From Prorocentrum cordatum (taxonomy: Eukaryota; Sar; Dinophyceae; Prorocentrales; Prorocentraceae), in assembly GCA_963575745.1 (NCBI GenBank), contig CAUYUJ010002725.1, positions 1 through 47,500 on the forward strand: a stretch of DNA of 47,500 nt. Reading direction: 5' to 3'. Shown here piece by piece: positions 30,901 through 42,900 of the stretch. Position 1 is the first letter of the stretch; every line of letters starts with the position of its first letter. A program made the position numbers and the translations under genes. The notes beneath the pieces were generated by a model that worked only from the letters and a program-made list of their open reading frames with translations, had not been told where the DNA came from and made no database searches.

Positions 30901-33900
30901 GGGCCCCGAGACGCCCCAAGAGGACCCCAAGAGTGCCCAACAGGGCCCGATCCGTAGCCATTTTGGCTCAAGTTTGGTTCAAGGCATTCTGGAAATAGAC
31001 TTGTGTGTCATCGAACAGTTGCGAGCCACGACGACGGCCGTGTTCGTGCCCCTCATGATAAGCAATCGTCTATGGCTTCTCTTTTCGGATGTTGCTATGA
31101 CAAGTGTCACCGTCTGGGAGGCTGCGAGCATCTTGTCGATGGTCCACAATACCGCCACGCGAGTTAGTATGTAGAGCATTCGCATCCACGATAAGGCGGC
31201 TGCTCTTCATTACTCTGGCGGACCCGTTGCAACGTCAGATGAAGGATATGGTAGACAAGCGACTTCTGGCGTAGGCTGTCTGGATTGCCCCTCGAGGAAT
31301 AATTATCACCGTCTGCCGCACTACTGTCCAGTGGATGGTTCAAACCGAGATTTCCGACACCGCGGTTTATGTGTTGTTAGTGTATGCATCAATTCTTTTG
31401 GTAAGTACTGTGAAGCCTGATCGGATGACCCTGGGAGTGTTCTTGGCGTACCACGCGGGCATCAACGGCACCATGATTTACCACGTTTTGTTTGAAACAG
31501 CGAAATGCGAGTATTTGAGTATTACTTCCGCGAATCTGCGGTCGTTTCATTATGCGCCTAATCCATGCCGACCCCACGTTTCCTCTAGAATTAGTTTGTG
31601 CGCACGTCGCTGCTATTTTGCAGGTGCTTTTTTTCCCCGCTTGACTTGCGTCAGGAGTTGGTAGTGTCGCTGTGGGTTGCCCTTGGAGCATTCGTCAGCG
31701 CATGGTCCCGCGATGCAGCGTTTTTGGCACGTTGTAAGGCAAAGTCGTCACGGACGTTTGAGTCCACTGCGGACGGTCCGTTGTCAAGCATGTGCGACGC
31801 AGTGATGCATCTATCAAAAGGTCTTGAGCTTTCAAAGCCATCCGGACGCCTTATCGCTCTGCTTCTAAGATCGCCCAGCGAGTCGGCTTACCCTTTCTCC
31901 AATCTAGCTCTCGACACCACTGAGAAATATTGCTTGTCTCTATTCTTGAACTGGCCAATGTCTGATACGTATATCATTTACGCGCACTCCAGACATGCAT
32001 GGGGCATGCAGGTTAAGCTAGAGTTGTTTCACTCTAGGGGTGTTGACATGCACGACGAGTTGGTCCACATTGTGGGTCTGAAGGAAGATTCAGAAGTACC
32101 TCGGGCGCTGCTTCCAGGCGTGCTGAACCCCAGCCTGGTGAAACTGAATTCCACACCTTTGATCAGCATCGCAGAGAACTCGAGGAACTGCTCTGGGAGC
32201 TTGTCTTCTTCCTCTCTGACCATCGACCGGCTGGGCGCTCAAATGAGTGATCAAATCAGCCTAGCAGAAGATGGCATACCTGTATTGGGGTGTTCCCCCA
32301 AAGTCTCACGGACTGTGGGCCATTGTTCGAGGACGCACACTTTCTGGCTTGGGCGATGAGAGCCTACAACAGTCTGATGGATGTTCACCACGCAAATCCC
32401 ATGCAGGATGATGTTCCGAGATCGCAGCCTATCCGTATCTTTCTCGATTTGCCTCACATGGGGTCTGGTGTCCGCTACGCACCAGCGATTGCAAGCATAT
32501 GTATATTCAATTCCCTGAGGATGGTTGTAGCGACGCGGTCCCTGCTCAAAAGGTAGTATTGTTGCTCGACGGCGTTGCCTTCGTTCGTCAGTGGGTAAGT
32601 AAGACGCCTTCGCGGCGCGGCATTGCAGACGACACTGTCGCCATGACGAGTTGATATTTAATTGTTGTGGTACACTTGAAGTGAACGCGCACAAGCGGCG
32701 ACAGTTTCAGCCTTGCGACCAACTGGATGTGCCCTGTACGTGTGACCAGACCTCTCGCGTGGGATGCGACACGCGCGGCAGCCAGCGTTAGATTGTTGGT
32801 AGAAATGGCCCACGCCCCGAGACGGTTCAAAAGGGCTTCGAGACGGCCCAAGAGGACCCCAAGAGGGCCCAACAGGGCCCCAACAGGACCCCCAAGAAGG
32901 CTCGGAGGCGCCAAACTCTTAACACCAGGGCTCCACAGAGCGAGCTGTGACGTAAACAAAGTTTGATATCAGGGCTCCCCATCGCCCATAGTGACATCAC
33001 AAGCTCTCAATACCAAGGTTCTCAAGAGCAAGCGGTGACGTGACAAGCTCTTAACACCAAGGTTCCCAAGCGCGAGCGGTGATGTAAACAAGTCGGAGCA
33101 CCAAGGCTACCAAGAGCCCATAAAGATGTGACAAAATCGTAACACCAAGGCTCCCAAGAGCGAGCGGTGACATTACAATCCCTGAACACCAAGGCTCCCA
33201 AGAGCTCACAGCGACGTGACAAGCTCTTAACACCAAGGCTCCCAACAGCGAGCGGTGAAGCAAACAACTCTCAACACCAAGGTTCCCCTGGGAAGACGTG
33301 CATTTTTAGCATAGATGCTTCTTTGTGCGCACAGGGTCCGCAACGGCCCAACAGGCCCCCAGGATCGCTCCAAGACAGCACAGCAGACCCCCAAGACTGT
33401 CCCAAGACGGCCCAAGATAGCTCCAAGACTGCCCTGGAGAGCTCCACGACGGCCCAAGAGAGACCCTTGAGGGCCAAAAAGGTTCCCAAGAGATCCCGTA
33501 GATGGCGTGAGGAGGCCCCCCAGAAAGCCCCGAGATGACCCCACGACGGGCCAAACCCCCCAAGACGGCCCAAGAGGGCCCCAGGACGACCCAAGATGGC
33601 CCCAAGACGGCCCAAAGGAGCCCCCAAAGGACCCCCCAAGACGGCCCGGAGAGGCCATATGCATGGATTACCGCAAGGTTGTGTCGTATTTCCCAGCCCT
33701 CTTGGGTTGGGTTCTCGTTTTGAATACAGCACTGCGGTCGCACACCCTCTTCTCTCCCCCTCCTCTTGCCTCCGCCTCCTGCCTCTTCCTGCGCTGCTCC
33801 CTGGGTTGCTGCGAACTGCGCAGTTGTCGCCACTTTCGTGGGCTCCTGGGAGGCACGGTGTAGTCGGGGAGTACCCGATATTTCGAAGCTCCCTGGGTGG

Positions 33901-36900
33901 TTGCGAGTTGCGCAATTGTCTCCACTTTCTTCGGCTCCTGGGAGGCTCGGCGGAGTAGACCTCGCAGCCCCCTGGGTGGCTGTGAACTGCGCTGCTGTTG
34001 CTAATTTAGTGGGCTCCTGGGAGGCTCGGCGGAGAGGGAGTACTCGAGACCTCGCAGCTTCCTGGGTGGCTGCGAATTGTGTAATTGTCGCCCATTTTCT
34101 GGGAGGCTGCGCACTTCACGATTATCGCCACTTTCTTCTGCTCCTTGGAGGCACGGCGGAGTAGGGGAGTACCCGAGACCTCGGAGCTCCTTGGGAGGCT
34201 GCGAATTGTGCAATCGTCGCTTCTTTCGTGGGCTCTTGGGAGGCACCGCGGAGTAGGGGAGCACCCGAGACCTCGCTGCTCCCTGGGAGGCTACGAAATT
34301 GGCAAGTGTCGCCACTTTCCTGGGCTCCTGGGAGGCACGGCGGAGTCGGGGAGTACCCGAGACCTCGCAGCTCCGCGGGTGGTTGCTGATTTTGTATTTG
34401 TCGCCATTTGCGTGGGCCCATGGGAAGTCCAGCCGAGTCGGGGGCCACGCGGATTCACCCGAGACTTCGCTGCTCCCGGGGAGGCTACGAAAGGCGCAAC
34501 CGTCGCCACATTCGTGGCCTCCTGGGAGGCACGGCCAAGATGAGGGCAGCGCAGATCCTGCATATTTGGCGATGGGTTCGTTTGTATGGAGCGTTCATGC
34601 AACGATCTGCCTCCCGTGGAGAAGGACTTGGGGACGTCTCGGGTAAGTTTCCGTATGACGTACCAAGATCCTAACACCAAGAGGGCTCCAAGATATTGAG
34701 CAAGCGATCTCGCGCATTCAGAATACGAGCGCTTTCCGTCCCCGTACCAAGCAGGTCGAATGGCATTCAGCCCATCCCGCGACCGCGCCTGGGTTGTGGG
34801 TCATATGCATATAGGATGCTTGCTGGCATGTCGTGGGAGGCCTCTCGGGTACCTCTTGGGGGCAGGTTTGAGGCCTCTTGGGGTCCGTTTGGGGGCTGTT
34901 GGAGTTTCTTGAGGACCTCTTGGGGGCCATTTTAGGGCCTGTTGTGGCGGAAGGCTCGGATGTTCGGTGCGTGCTCCCTCTTTGGCTTTTATTGGGATTA
35001 TCTTTGAGCGCCCCTGGAGTCTTGGTGCGGGCCAGGCACAGCGTTTAGGTTAGCAATTTTCGCCCCGGTATTGGTCCTCCTCCTTCTCCTCCTCCTCCTC
35101 CTCCTCCTCCTCCTCCTCCGCCTCCTCCTCCTCCTCCTCCCCCTCCGATCCTCCTCCTCCTCCTCCTCCTTCCACTCTTCTCCCCTCGTCCTTCTCGCCC
35201 TGCTGCTTCTCCTACTGCCTCTCCTGCTGCTCCTCCTACTCCTACTGCTCCTCCTTCTGCTCTTCCCTCTCGTCACCACGGACCTAAAACGACCCTTCCA
35301 GCGGAGATCCGTGCCAAGAGACACCCTGCTTGCTTCCAGGGTGCCGTGGGTTGTTTGGGTTTCGATGGTTGTGCCATGGAAAGCGTGACGTTCCCACACC
35401 AAAATCAGTGGGCGTCCTGAGGTCTCAGGGTTGGGTTTCTTGTGGAAGGTTTCTTGTGGACTGGCCTGCCTCCACTGTATTCATCATTCCGCCTCTACTC
35501 CCTCCTCTTTCTCATTCCTGGCTGCATGTATGGCCGCCTGTCTCGTTCCATTATTCTCGGATGCCCCTCGATGGTTGTGGTCTGCGCCAGGTTGTGGATG
35601 CCTGCGTGGAGGATGCGGACATCGCTACAATATGCGAGATGTCCGACAAGTTTATGGAAGAGGCGTGCCGGCCTTGATGACGGCTAGAACGTCGTCGTCG
35701 ACGACGACGGCGACGAGCACCCAACCTCGTCGGTGGAGACGCCGCCGACGTTGCCACATTGCTGGTGGTTCCTTGGGGATTATGTGAGTTACCATGGTTT
35801 CCGCCTCGTCCTCGCCTCCATCCGCACAGGAGACGGGCAAGCTTTACAACAAGAAGCAGAAGGGGGAGGGCGATAAGCCCGGCAAGAAAATTGAGAAGGG
35901 CATCGCGTTCCCCACCTGCATCTCGGAGGGGCGCGGGGGAATGATCCATCCTCGCTCCTCCTTCTGCCCTTTGCTCCATCCTTTTCCTTGCTACTTTTTT
36001 GTTCGTCCCTCCTTTTTTCTTTTCCCCCTTCTTGTCTCCCTCCTCCCCCTTTTCCAGCGTTTGCGTGATAATCGTGAGACCGCGGGCAATCAAGCTGCCC
36101 ACTGCAACCCTTCCTGCTCTTTCATGTGTTTCCATTGTTATAAATTTGTATGTGCTTTGTGTTGCTCTCTCTCTCTCTCTCTTTCCCAACATGCTTAGTG
36201 GGGTTATTGGTTTCTCCCCTGCCTCGTCGCACCCGCGTCATCCTCACCTCCTTCATCTCCTCTCCTCCTGTTCTTTCCTCCTCTCACCCACGCGCAACAC
36301 ATGCACGGCGCGCAGATGAGACACGCGTCTACATACCGCACGCATGCGCACACTCGCAGACACCATACAACGCCAGTGCACGCCTGGCGTGTTGACTGTA
36401 TCATTCACTCACATTGAGACACGCGTCCACCTACAGCCGCACATATAACATACGCATGCGCAAGGCACACAGCACAAGACACGTATGCAGACACGCGCGC
36501 GCACACACAACGTAACAACGCCAGTGCACGCCTGGTGTGCTCACTGCACCACATACCCAAGACGTAGGCACCACATACTGGGCACCACCATGAGGCACAC
36601 GCCAATACACAGCCGCACACGCATCACACACATACGCATGACACGCCGTATACAAGACAGACGTGTAGGATTCGCAGTTGTTAGCAGGCGTGGCATGTTC
36701 TCGACACCATAGGGAGTGCGCAGGGGGTGGTCTCTGAGCGCGTCCGCTATCCGTGACGGTCGCCCAGGGCATCACAGGAATGACATATTCTCGACACCAT
36801 AGGAGGTGCGCAGGGTGGTGGTCTCTGAGAGCGGCCGCTATCCGTGACGGTCGTCCAGGGCAGAGCAGGCGTGGCATTTTCTCGACACCATAGGGGTGCG

Positions 36901-39900
36901 CAAGGGGTGGTTTCTGATGGCGGCCGCTATGCGTGACGGTCGTCCAGGGCAGAGCAGGCGTGGCATATTCTCGACACAGTAGGGGGTGCGCAGGGTGGTG
37001 GTCTTTGAGCGCGGCCGCTATCCGTGAGGGTCGTCGGGTCGTCCAGGGCAGAGCAGGCGTGGCACATTCTCGACACCATAGGGGGTGCGCAGGGTGGTGG
37101 TCTCTGAGGGCGGCCGCTATTCGTTACGGTCGTGTAGGGCAGAGCAGGCGTGGCGTGTTCTCGACACCATAGGGGGTGCGCAGGGAGTGGTCTCCGTGGG
37201 CGGCCGCTATCCGTGACGGTCGTCCAGGGCAGAGCAGGCGTGGCATGTTCTCGACACCATAGGAGGTGCGCAGGGTGGTGGTCTCTGAGGGCGGCCGCTA
37301 TCCGTGAGGGTCGTCCAAGGCAGAGCAGGCGTGGCATATTCTCGACACCATAGGGGGTGCGCAGGGTGGTGGTCTTTGAGCGCGGCCGCTATCCGTGAGG
37401 GTCGTCGGGTCGTGCATGGCAGAGCAGGCGTGGCATATTCTCGACACCATAGGGGGTGCGCAGGGTGGTGGTGTCTGAGCGCGGCCGCTATCCGTGAGGG
37501 TCGTCGGGTCGTGCATGGCAGAGCAGGCGTGGCATATTCTCGACACCATAGGGGGTGCGCAGGATGGTGGTGTCTGAGCGCGGCCGCTATCCGTGACGGT
37601 CGTCCAGGGCAGAGCAGGCGTGGCACATTCTCGACACCATAGGGGGTGCGCAGGGTGGTGGTGTCTGAGCGCGGCCGCTATCCGTGACGGTCGTCCAGGG
37701 CAGAGTAGGCGTGGCACATTCTCGACACCATAGGGGGTGCGCAAGAGGTGTGGTCTCTGAGGGCGGCCGCTATCCGTGACGGTCGTCCAGGGCAGAGCAG
37801 GCGTGGCATATTCTCGACACCATAGGAGGTGCGCAGGGTGGTGGTCTCTGAGGGCGGCCGCTATTCGTTACGGTCGTGTAGGGCAGAGCAGGCGTGGCGT
37901 GTTCTCGACACCATAGGGGGTGCGCAGGGAGTGGTCTCCGAGGGCGGCCGCTATCCGTGACGGTCGTCCAGGGCATAACAGACGTGGCATATTCTCGACA
38001 CGTTAAGGGTTGCGCAGGGGGTGGTTTGTGAGGGCGGCCGCTATCCGTGACGGTAGTGCTCAGGACACATCGGTTCGCACGCCCGCTATCCGTGCCGGTC
38101 GTGCTCAGGGCACAGTGGAACGCCAGCGAGGTGAGTGTTATTCCCCACATGCTTAATGGGGTTCTTGGTTTGTTCGAGGCAACGTCGCGCCCGCGTCTTC
38201 TTCGCCTCCCTCCTCTCCTCTGCTCCTCCTCGTCCTTCCCTTCTTCACCCACGCACAACGCATGCACGGCGCGTGCATGAGACACTCGTCTACATACAGC
38301 CGCACGCATGCGCACACTCGCAGACACACCAAACAGCGCCAGTGCGCGTCTGGCGTGTTGACTGTATAGGGGGTGCGCAGGGGGTGGTCTCTGAGCGCGG
38401 CCGCTATCCGTGACGGTTGTCCAGGGCTCAGCAGGCGTTGCATATTCTCGACACTTTTGGGGGTGCGTAGCGGGTGGTCTCTGAGGACGGCCGTTATGCG
38501 TGCCAGGGTCGGAGGGCGTGGCAGGCGTGGCACTTTCTCGGCACCAGAGGGTGCGCAGGGGGTTGTCTCTCACCGCGGTCTCTATACGCCCCGGTCGTCC
38601 AGGCACAGCAGGCGTGTCACCTTCTCGACACCACAGGGGGTGCGCAGGGGGTGGGGGCGCTATGCGTTGCAGGCTTGTAGGGTGTGGCAATTCCTCGACG
38701 GCACGGGGGGGGGGGCGCTGGGGGTCGGGGCGCTATGTGTTGCAGGCTCGCAAGGCATGGCAGGCGTGGCATTTCCTCGACGCCACAGGGGGTGCGCGCG
38801 GGGTGGGGGCGCTATCCGCCCTGGTCGTCACACGGCATCCCACACGGCGCCAGCGCGAATCGTGGCGTGTTTCTCTTGGGGGGGTGGGGGTATCTCCTTA
38901 TTTGTTGCTTTGCCGATCGGCGCGGGCCCTCGCACCCCCCCTCCCTCCCCCCCTTCCATGGAGTAGATCTTGGCTGTTTTTGGCGCCTGTTTCGGGCAGG
39001 TGGAGCCTCCCCCACAGGACGCACTTCTGTAAACAAACAGTCGCACTAAGCAGAGGTCCGGAGCCAGACCCCCCCCCATCCCCCCCCTTCCGCCCAATGC
39101 CGAAACGCCCAATAAGAAAACCTTCACGGGGGGCGAGGCTGGTCACGAGAGAAACCGCAAATAGCAGAGCAAAAAGCGGGCTCCAGCGGACCTCGCAGGC
39201 GTGGCAGAAGCAGCCTGCCCAGCTTGCTTGCTGCAGTGCTGCTGCAGCTTGGGCGCCCTCTTGCCCGCGGTTCCCCAGGACGATCCTCAGAGGAGGTGCG
39301 AGATGAAAGCCGCTGGCCTTTGGGGGGGGGCTCACTCGTCGCCACGGCTGGGCGCAGCTCAGAGGACTGGTGCGCCGGGACCCCGGGGAGGGGTCCAGGG
39401 ACCGATCTGGAGCTGCCGTTTTCTCAGCCCGCCCTGCTCCGAAATCAAAGCACGGGCCGAGTGCCGAACTTCTGCCGAACAGATCCAGTCAAGACTTGTG
39501 TTCGTTTTTGTTATTGTTTTGCCGATCGGCGCGGGCCCCCTAAACCCCCCCATCCCCTCCCCCTCGAGTAGATCTTAAATGTTTTTCAGCGCCTGTTTCG
39601 AGCGGGGGGAGTCTCCCCAAGAGGCCGCACTCTTGCAAACAGTCGCACTGAGCAGAGGTCTGGAGCCAGACCCCCCCAGACCCCCCCCTCCCCCCCCCCC
39701 TTGCCGCCCAATGTCGAAACGCCGAACAAAACGCTCACCTTGTATCCACATGTGTCGGGCTCCCTACCCCAGAGAAGCTGAGGCGCAGTGGACGTGCATA
39801 AACACCTGGCTCCTGGAAGCAAGACTCTGTATCCACATCCGCTGCGCCTCGGCCTACTTTGGCCTCCCTTCCCAGAAAGTTTGAGACGCCGTGGATATGG

Positions 39901-42900
39901 ATGCCGTTGAGCATCTGATCAAGGCATCTCCTTCCGGACAACTTGGCCAGCGTTTCTCAACCAGCTTGCCAGGAAGCTGGTCCCGCTTCTGGAACTCCCA
40001 CCCCCCAGCGTCCACAGCAGAGGTTGGCCCAGGCTTTGCTCGAGAGATTTCTCCAGGACGCTGGCCCCGGTGTCCTGCGTGCTGATTTTCTGGATCCGCT
40101 TCGTGGCGGTGTGCATCTTGTTCGCAAGCGAAGCCTCTGCGGGGGGCAGAGGGCGCGCGGGAGCTCCGATCGGGCGAAGAGAGCTACGCACGTGCACCCA
40201 TCCTGGGCCAAGGCCCATCCTCGGCCCAGCATCGGTGCACATGCCTTCCTGGCCAAGGTGGGAGGTCGCACGCACCGATCTGGGGCTCAGGATGGGCCTG
40301 GCCAGCGTCGGTGTATGTGCATAATTCTCTTGCCTCCTATCCTTAATTCGGGCATGTCCCTCCACATGAGGAAGAGTCAAACAGAGTCGAACAAAGGGAC
40401 GGTGCTTTGACTGTCCTTGGTCATTTTTGAACATGTGTTGACTATGTCTTATGTTTCGTCCAGAATCCGCCTGTCGGAGGACACGCCCGGCCTGACTCTA
40501 TCTCAGGGGCCCTGGCCGCCGTGGCCTGGACAACCAGCGCGGGGGCCGCGGACCTGCACACTGCACCTCCCGCCCTGGGCGGCGGCGGGCGTGCGGAGAG
40601 GGGGCGGGCGGAGGGACCCAGACCCCCTCGCGCCGCGGCAAAATCACGACGGGAGGCTTTCCGGTATGTTTTGGCCTCCGGGGGCCCTTCCCGGGCCCCG
40701 GGACCGTCAAAAAACAATGCAGGATGAAAAATTGGTCCCCGGGAAGGGTTCCAGACCTCTGGGGGTCGACGTTGTGTCAGGGGCGGCAAAGAGGGGGGGT
40801 GGATGCCATGGCGTGGGCCATGATATTTCCCCAGATCTGATGGCGCCTCTTCTTAATTCATTACGTCCCTGGCCCCCCCTTGGGCCGCACACATGCCGAC
40901 GGCCATGATTTGCACCCCCCCTCTTGGACGCCCGCCTCCTGGCCGCCCCCGACTCTGAAAAGATCACGACGGAGGTCCGCGCGGATTTCCGGACCCGAGA
41001 AATCCGCGCAGACCTCCGAGTTTCCATGTGTTTGTGTCATTGGTCGTTCCCCGATTGCCTTCGAGGATCGAAGGAGTTGCCATCTCTTCCGCGGCAAGGG
41101 CAGCAGAAAAAGGTCGGCGGAAGTAGATCGAGGCCGCCTCCGCGGGCGGAAGCCTGCGGAGGCTCGGCCGCATCTCGAGGAGTAGGGGCGACCAGGACGA
41201 TGCACAGACGCCGGTCTTGGCCAGGCCCATCCTTGACCGCCAGGATCGGTGCACACGTCTCCATGGCCGAGCTAGGGGAGGGTGTGTGCACCGCTCCTCG
41301 GCCCCAGGCGTTCCAGGCAAGGGTTGGTGCATGTGCACACTTCTCTTTGCCTTGTAGAGTGAAGTCGGGCCTGTCCCTCCACAGGAGGTATATTCGAGAA
41401 AAGTTCAACATTGTCTGGGGACGACCTTTCGAGTTGTTGTTGACATGTGTTGTGTATTGTGTGTGTAATATCTGTGGTTTTTTGTCCAAAATCCGCCCGT
41501 AGGGGGACATGCCCGATCTAATTGTAAGGACGGCGTGAACACAATGTTCGGAGATCCGCGCGGATGTCTTGGATCTGCGCTGGAGATCCCCGGCGGCGCC
41601 TCCAGCGCCGCCCCTGGTGCGCTCCGCGCGCCAGGCAGGGGGGTCAGCGCAGTTTATGCTGATGGCGTTTGTTCTTTGCCTGTAGGTCCGGATTTGCTGG
41701 CTGAAGCCCAGCGGGAGGGAGACCTGCACATCCCCGAATAAATCAATGTCGGTACCTTCGGGGTTTTTAGGGAGCTGGCCCATAGTGCGTTGTCCAGGCG
41801 AGCTTCCTCTTTCCGATGTCAGGGTTTACGCATATCCATCGTTTTGAGAAGCAGTCTGACAGGATCTCGGGGGGCGGCGCAGCAGGGTCTCAGAAATTCT
41901 TCACGCTTCGCGTATCCCCACCAGCCCATTCAGAAGCCCTGCCCACGAGAGCTGACGGGATAAGGGACGAAGGGACACATCTAGGGAAACAAAGCGAGCA
42001 ACCAGGATGAACCGAGAGATCTCTGGGAGCAAGGGGGTGGCCTTGGAAGGCCTCTTCGGGCCATCCCTGGGGGCCGCGTGGGGGCGAGGGGAAGAGGAGG
42101 AGAAAGAGGAGGAGGAGGTGGAGGGATCCAAAGAGTGTGATCCTGGTTTTATTCCCCATATCCTACGATGGGGTTCTTGGTATTACTTGGACGCCTCCTA
42201 CTCCTCCTTCCTCTTCTTCTCCTCCTCCTCATACCTAGACCTACTCATACACAGACTTACTCATGCACAGACTTACTCAAACTCAGACCTGATCATATTA
42301 ACTTGCTCATGCTCAGACCTACTCATACTCAGACCTACTCATACTCAGACTTACTCATGCTGAGACTCACTCATACCCAGGCTTACTCATACTCAGACCT
42401 TCTCATTGTCTGACTTACTCAACACACGGCAGATTGTGAGGATGTCTCAGGCGTGGCGCTGGTTTCAGCACCCCTAAGGGGAGCCGCCAAGGGGTATGGC
42501 ACGGTCCCGTTCTCGGCCGTTTTGTGGGGATGTCTCAAGCGGTTTGCCTGTTTTCTGTCCCAACATCCTTCGCATGGAGAGCAGATTGTGAGGATGTTTC
42601 AGGCGGGGCGCTGGTTTCAGCACCCCTAAGGGGGGAGCCGCCGAGGGGTATGACATGGTCCCGTTCGCGGCCGTTTTGTGGGATTGTCTCAAGCGGTTTG
42701 GTAGTTTTTCCTGTCTCAACATCCTTCGCTTGGACAGCAGATTGTGAGGATGTCTCAGGCGTGGCGCTGGTTTCAGCACCCCTAAGGGGAGCCGCCGAGG
42801 GGTATGACACGGTCCCGTTCGCGGCCGTGTTGTGGGGATGTCTCAAGCGGTTTGCATGTTTTCTGTCCCACCATCCTTCGCTTGGAGAGCAGATTGTGAG

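Noticed and set aside
30951-30972. Functional SL RNA gene
   Set aside because: The leader is followed by TTTGG and not by a GT donor, and a second leader fragment follows directly.
36684-38135. CRISPR array
   Set aside because: The repeated unit is about 90 bp with no unique spacers and lies in a eukaryotic intron.
36933-38690. Periodic frames of 80-300 codons on both strands
   Set aside because: Direct products of the ~90-bp minisatellite, whose unit length is a multiple of three.
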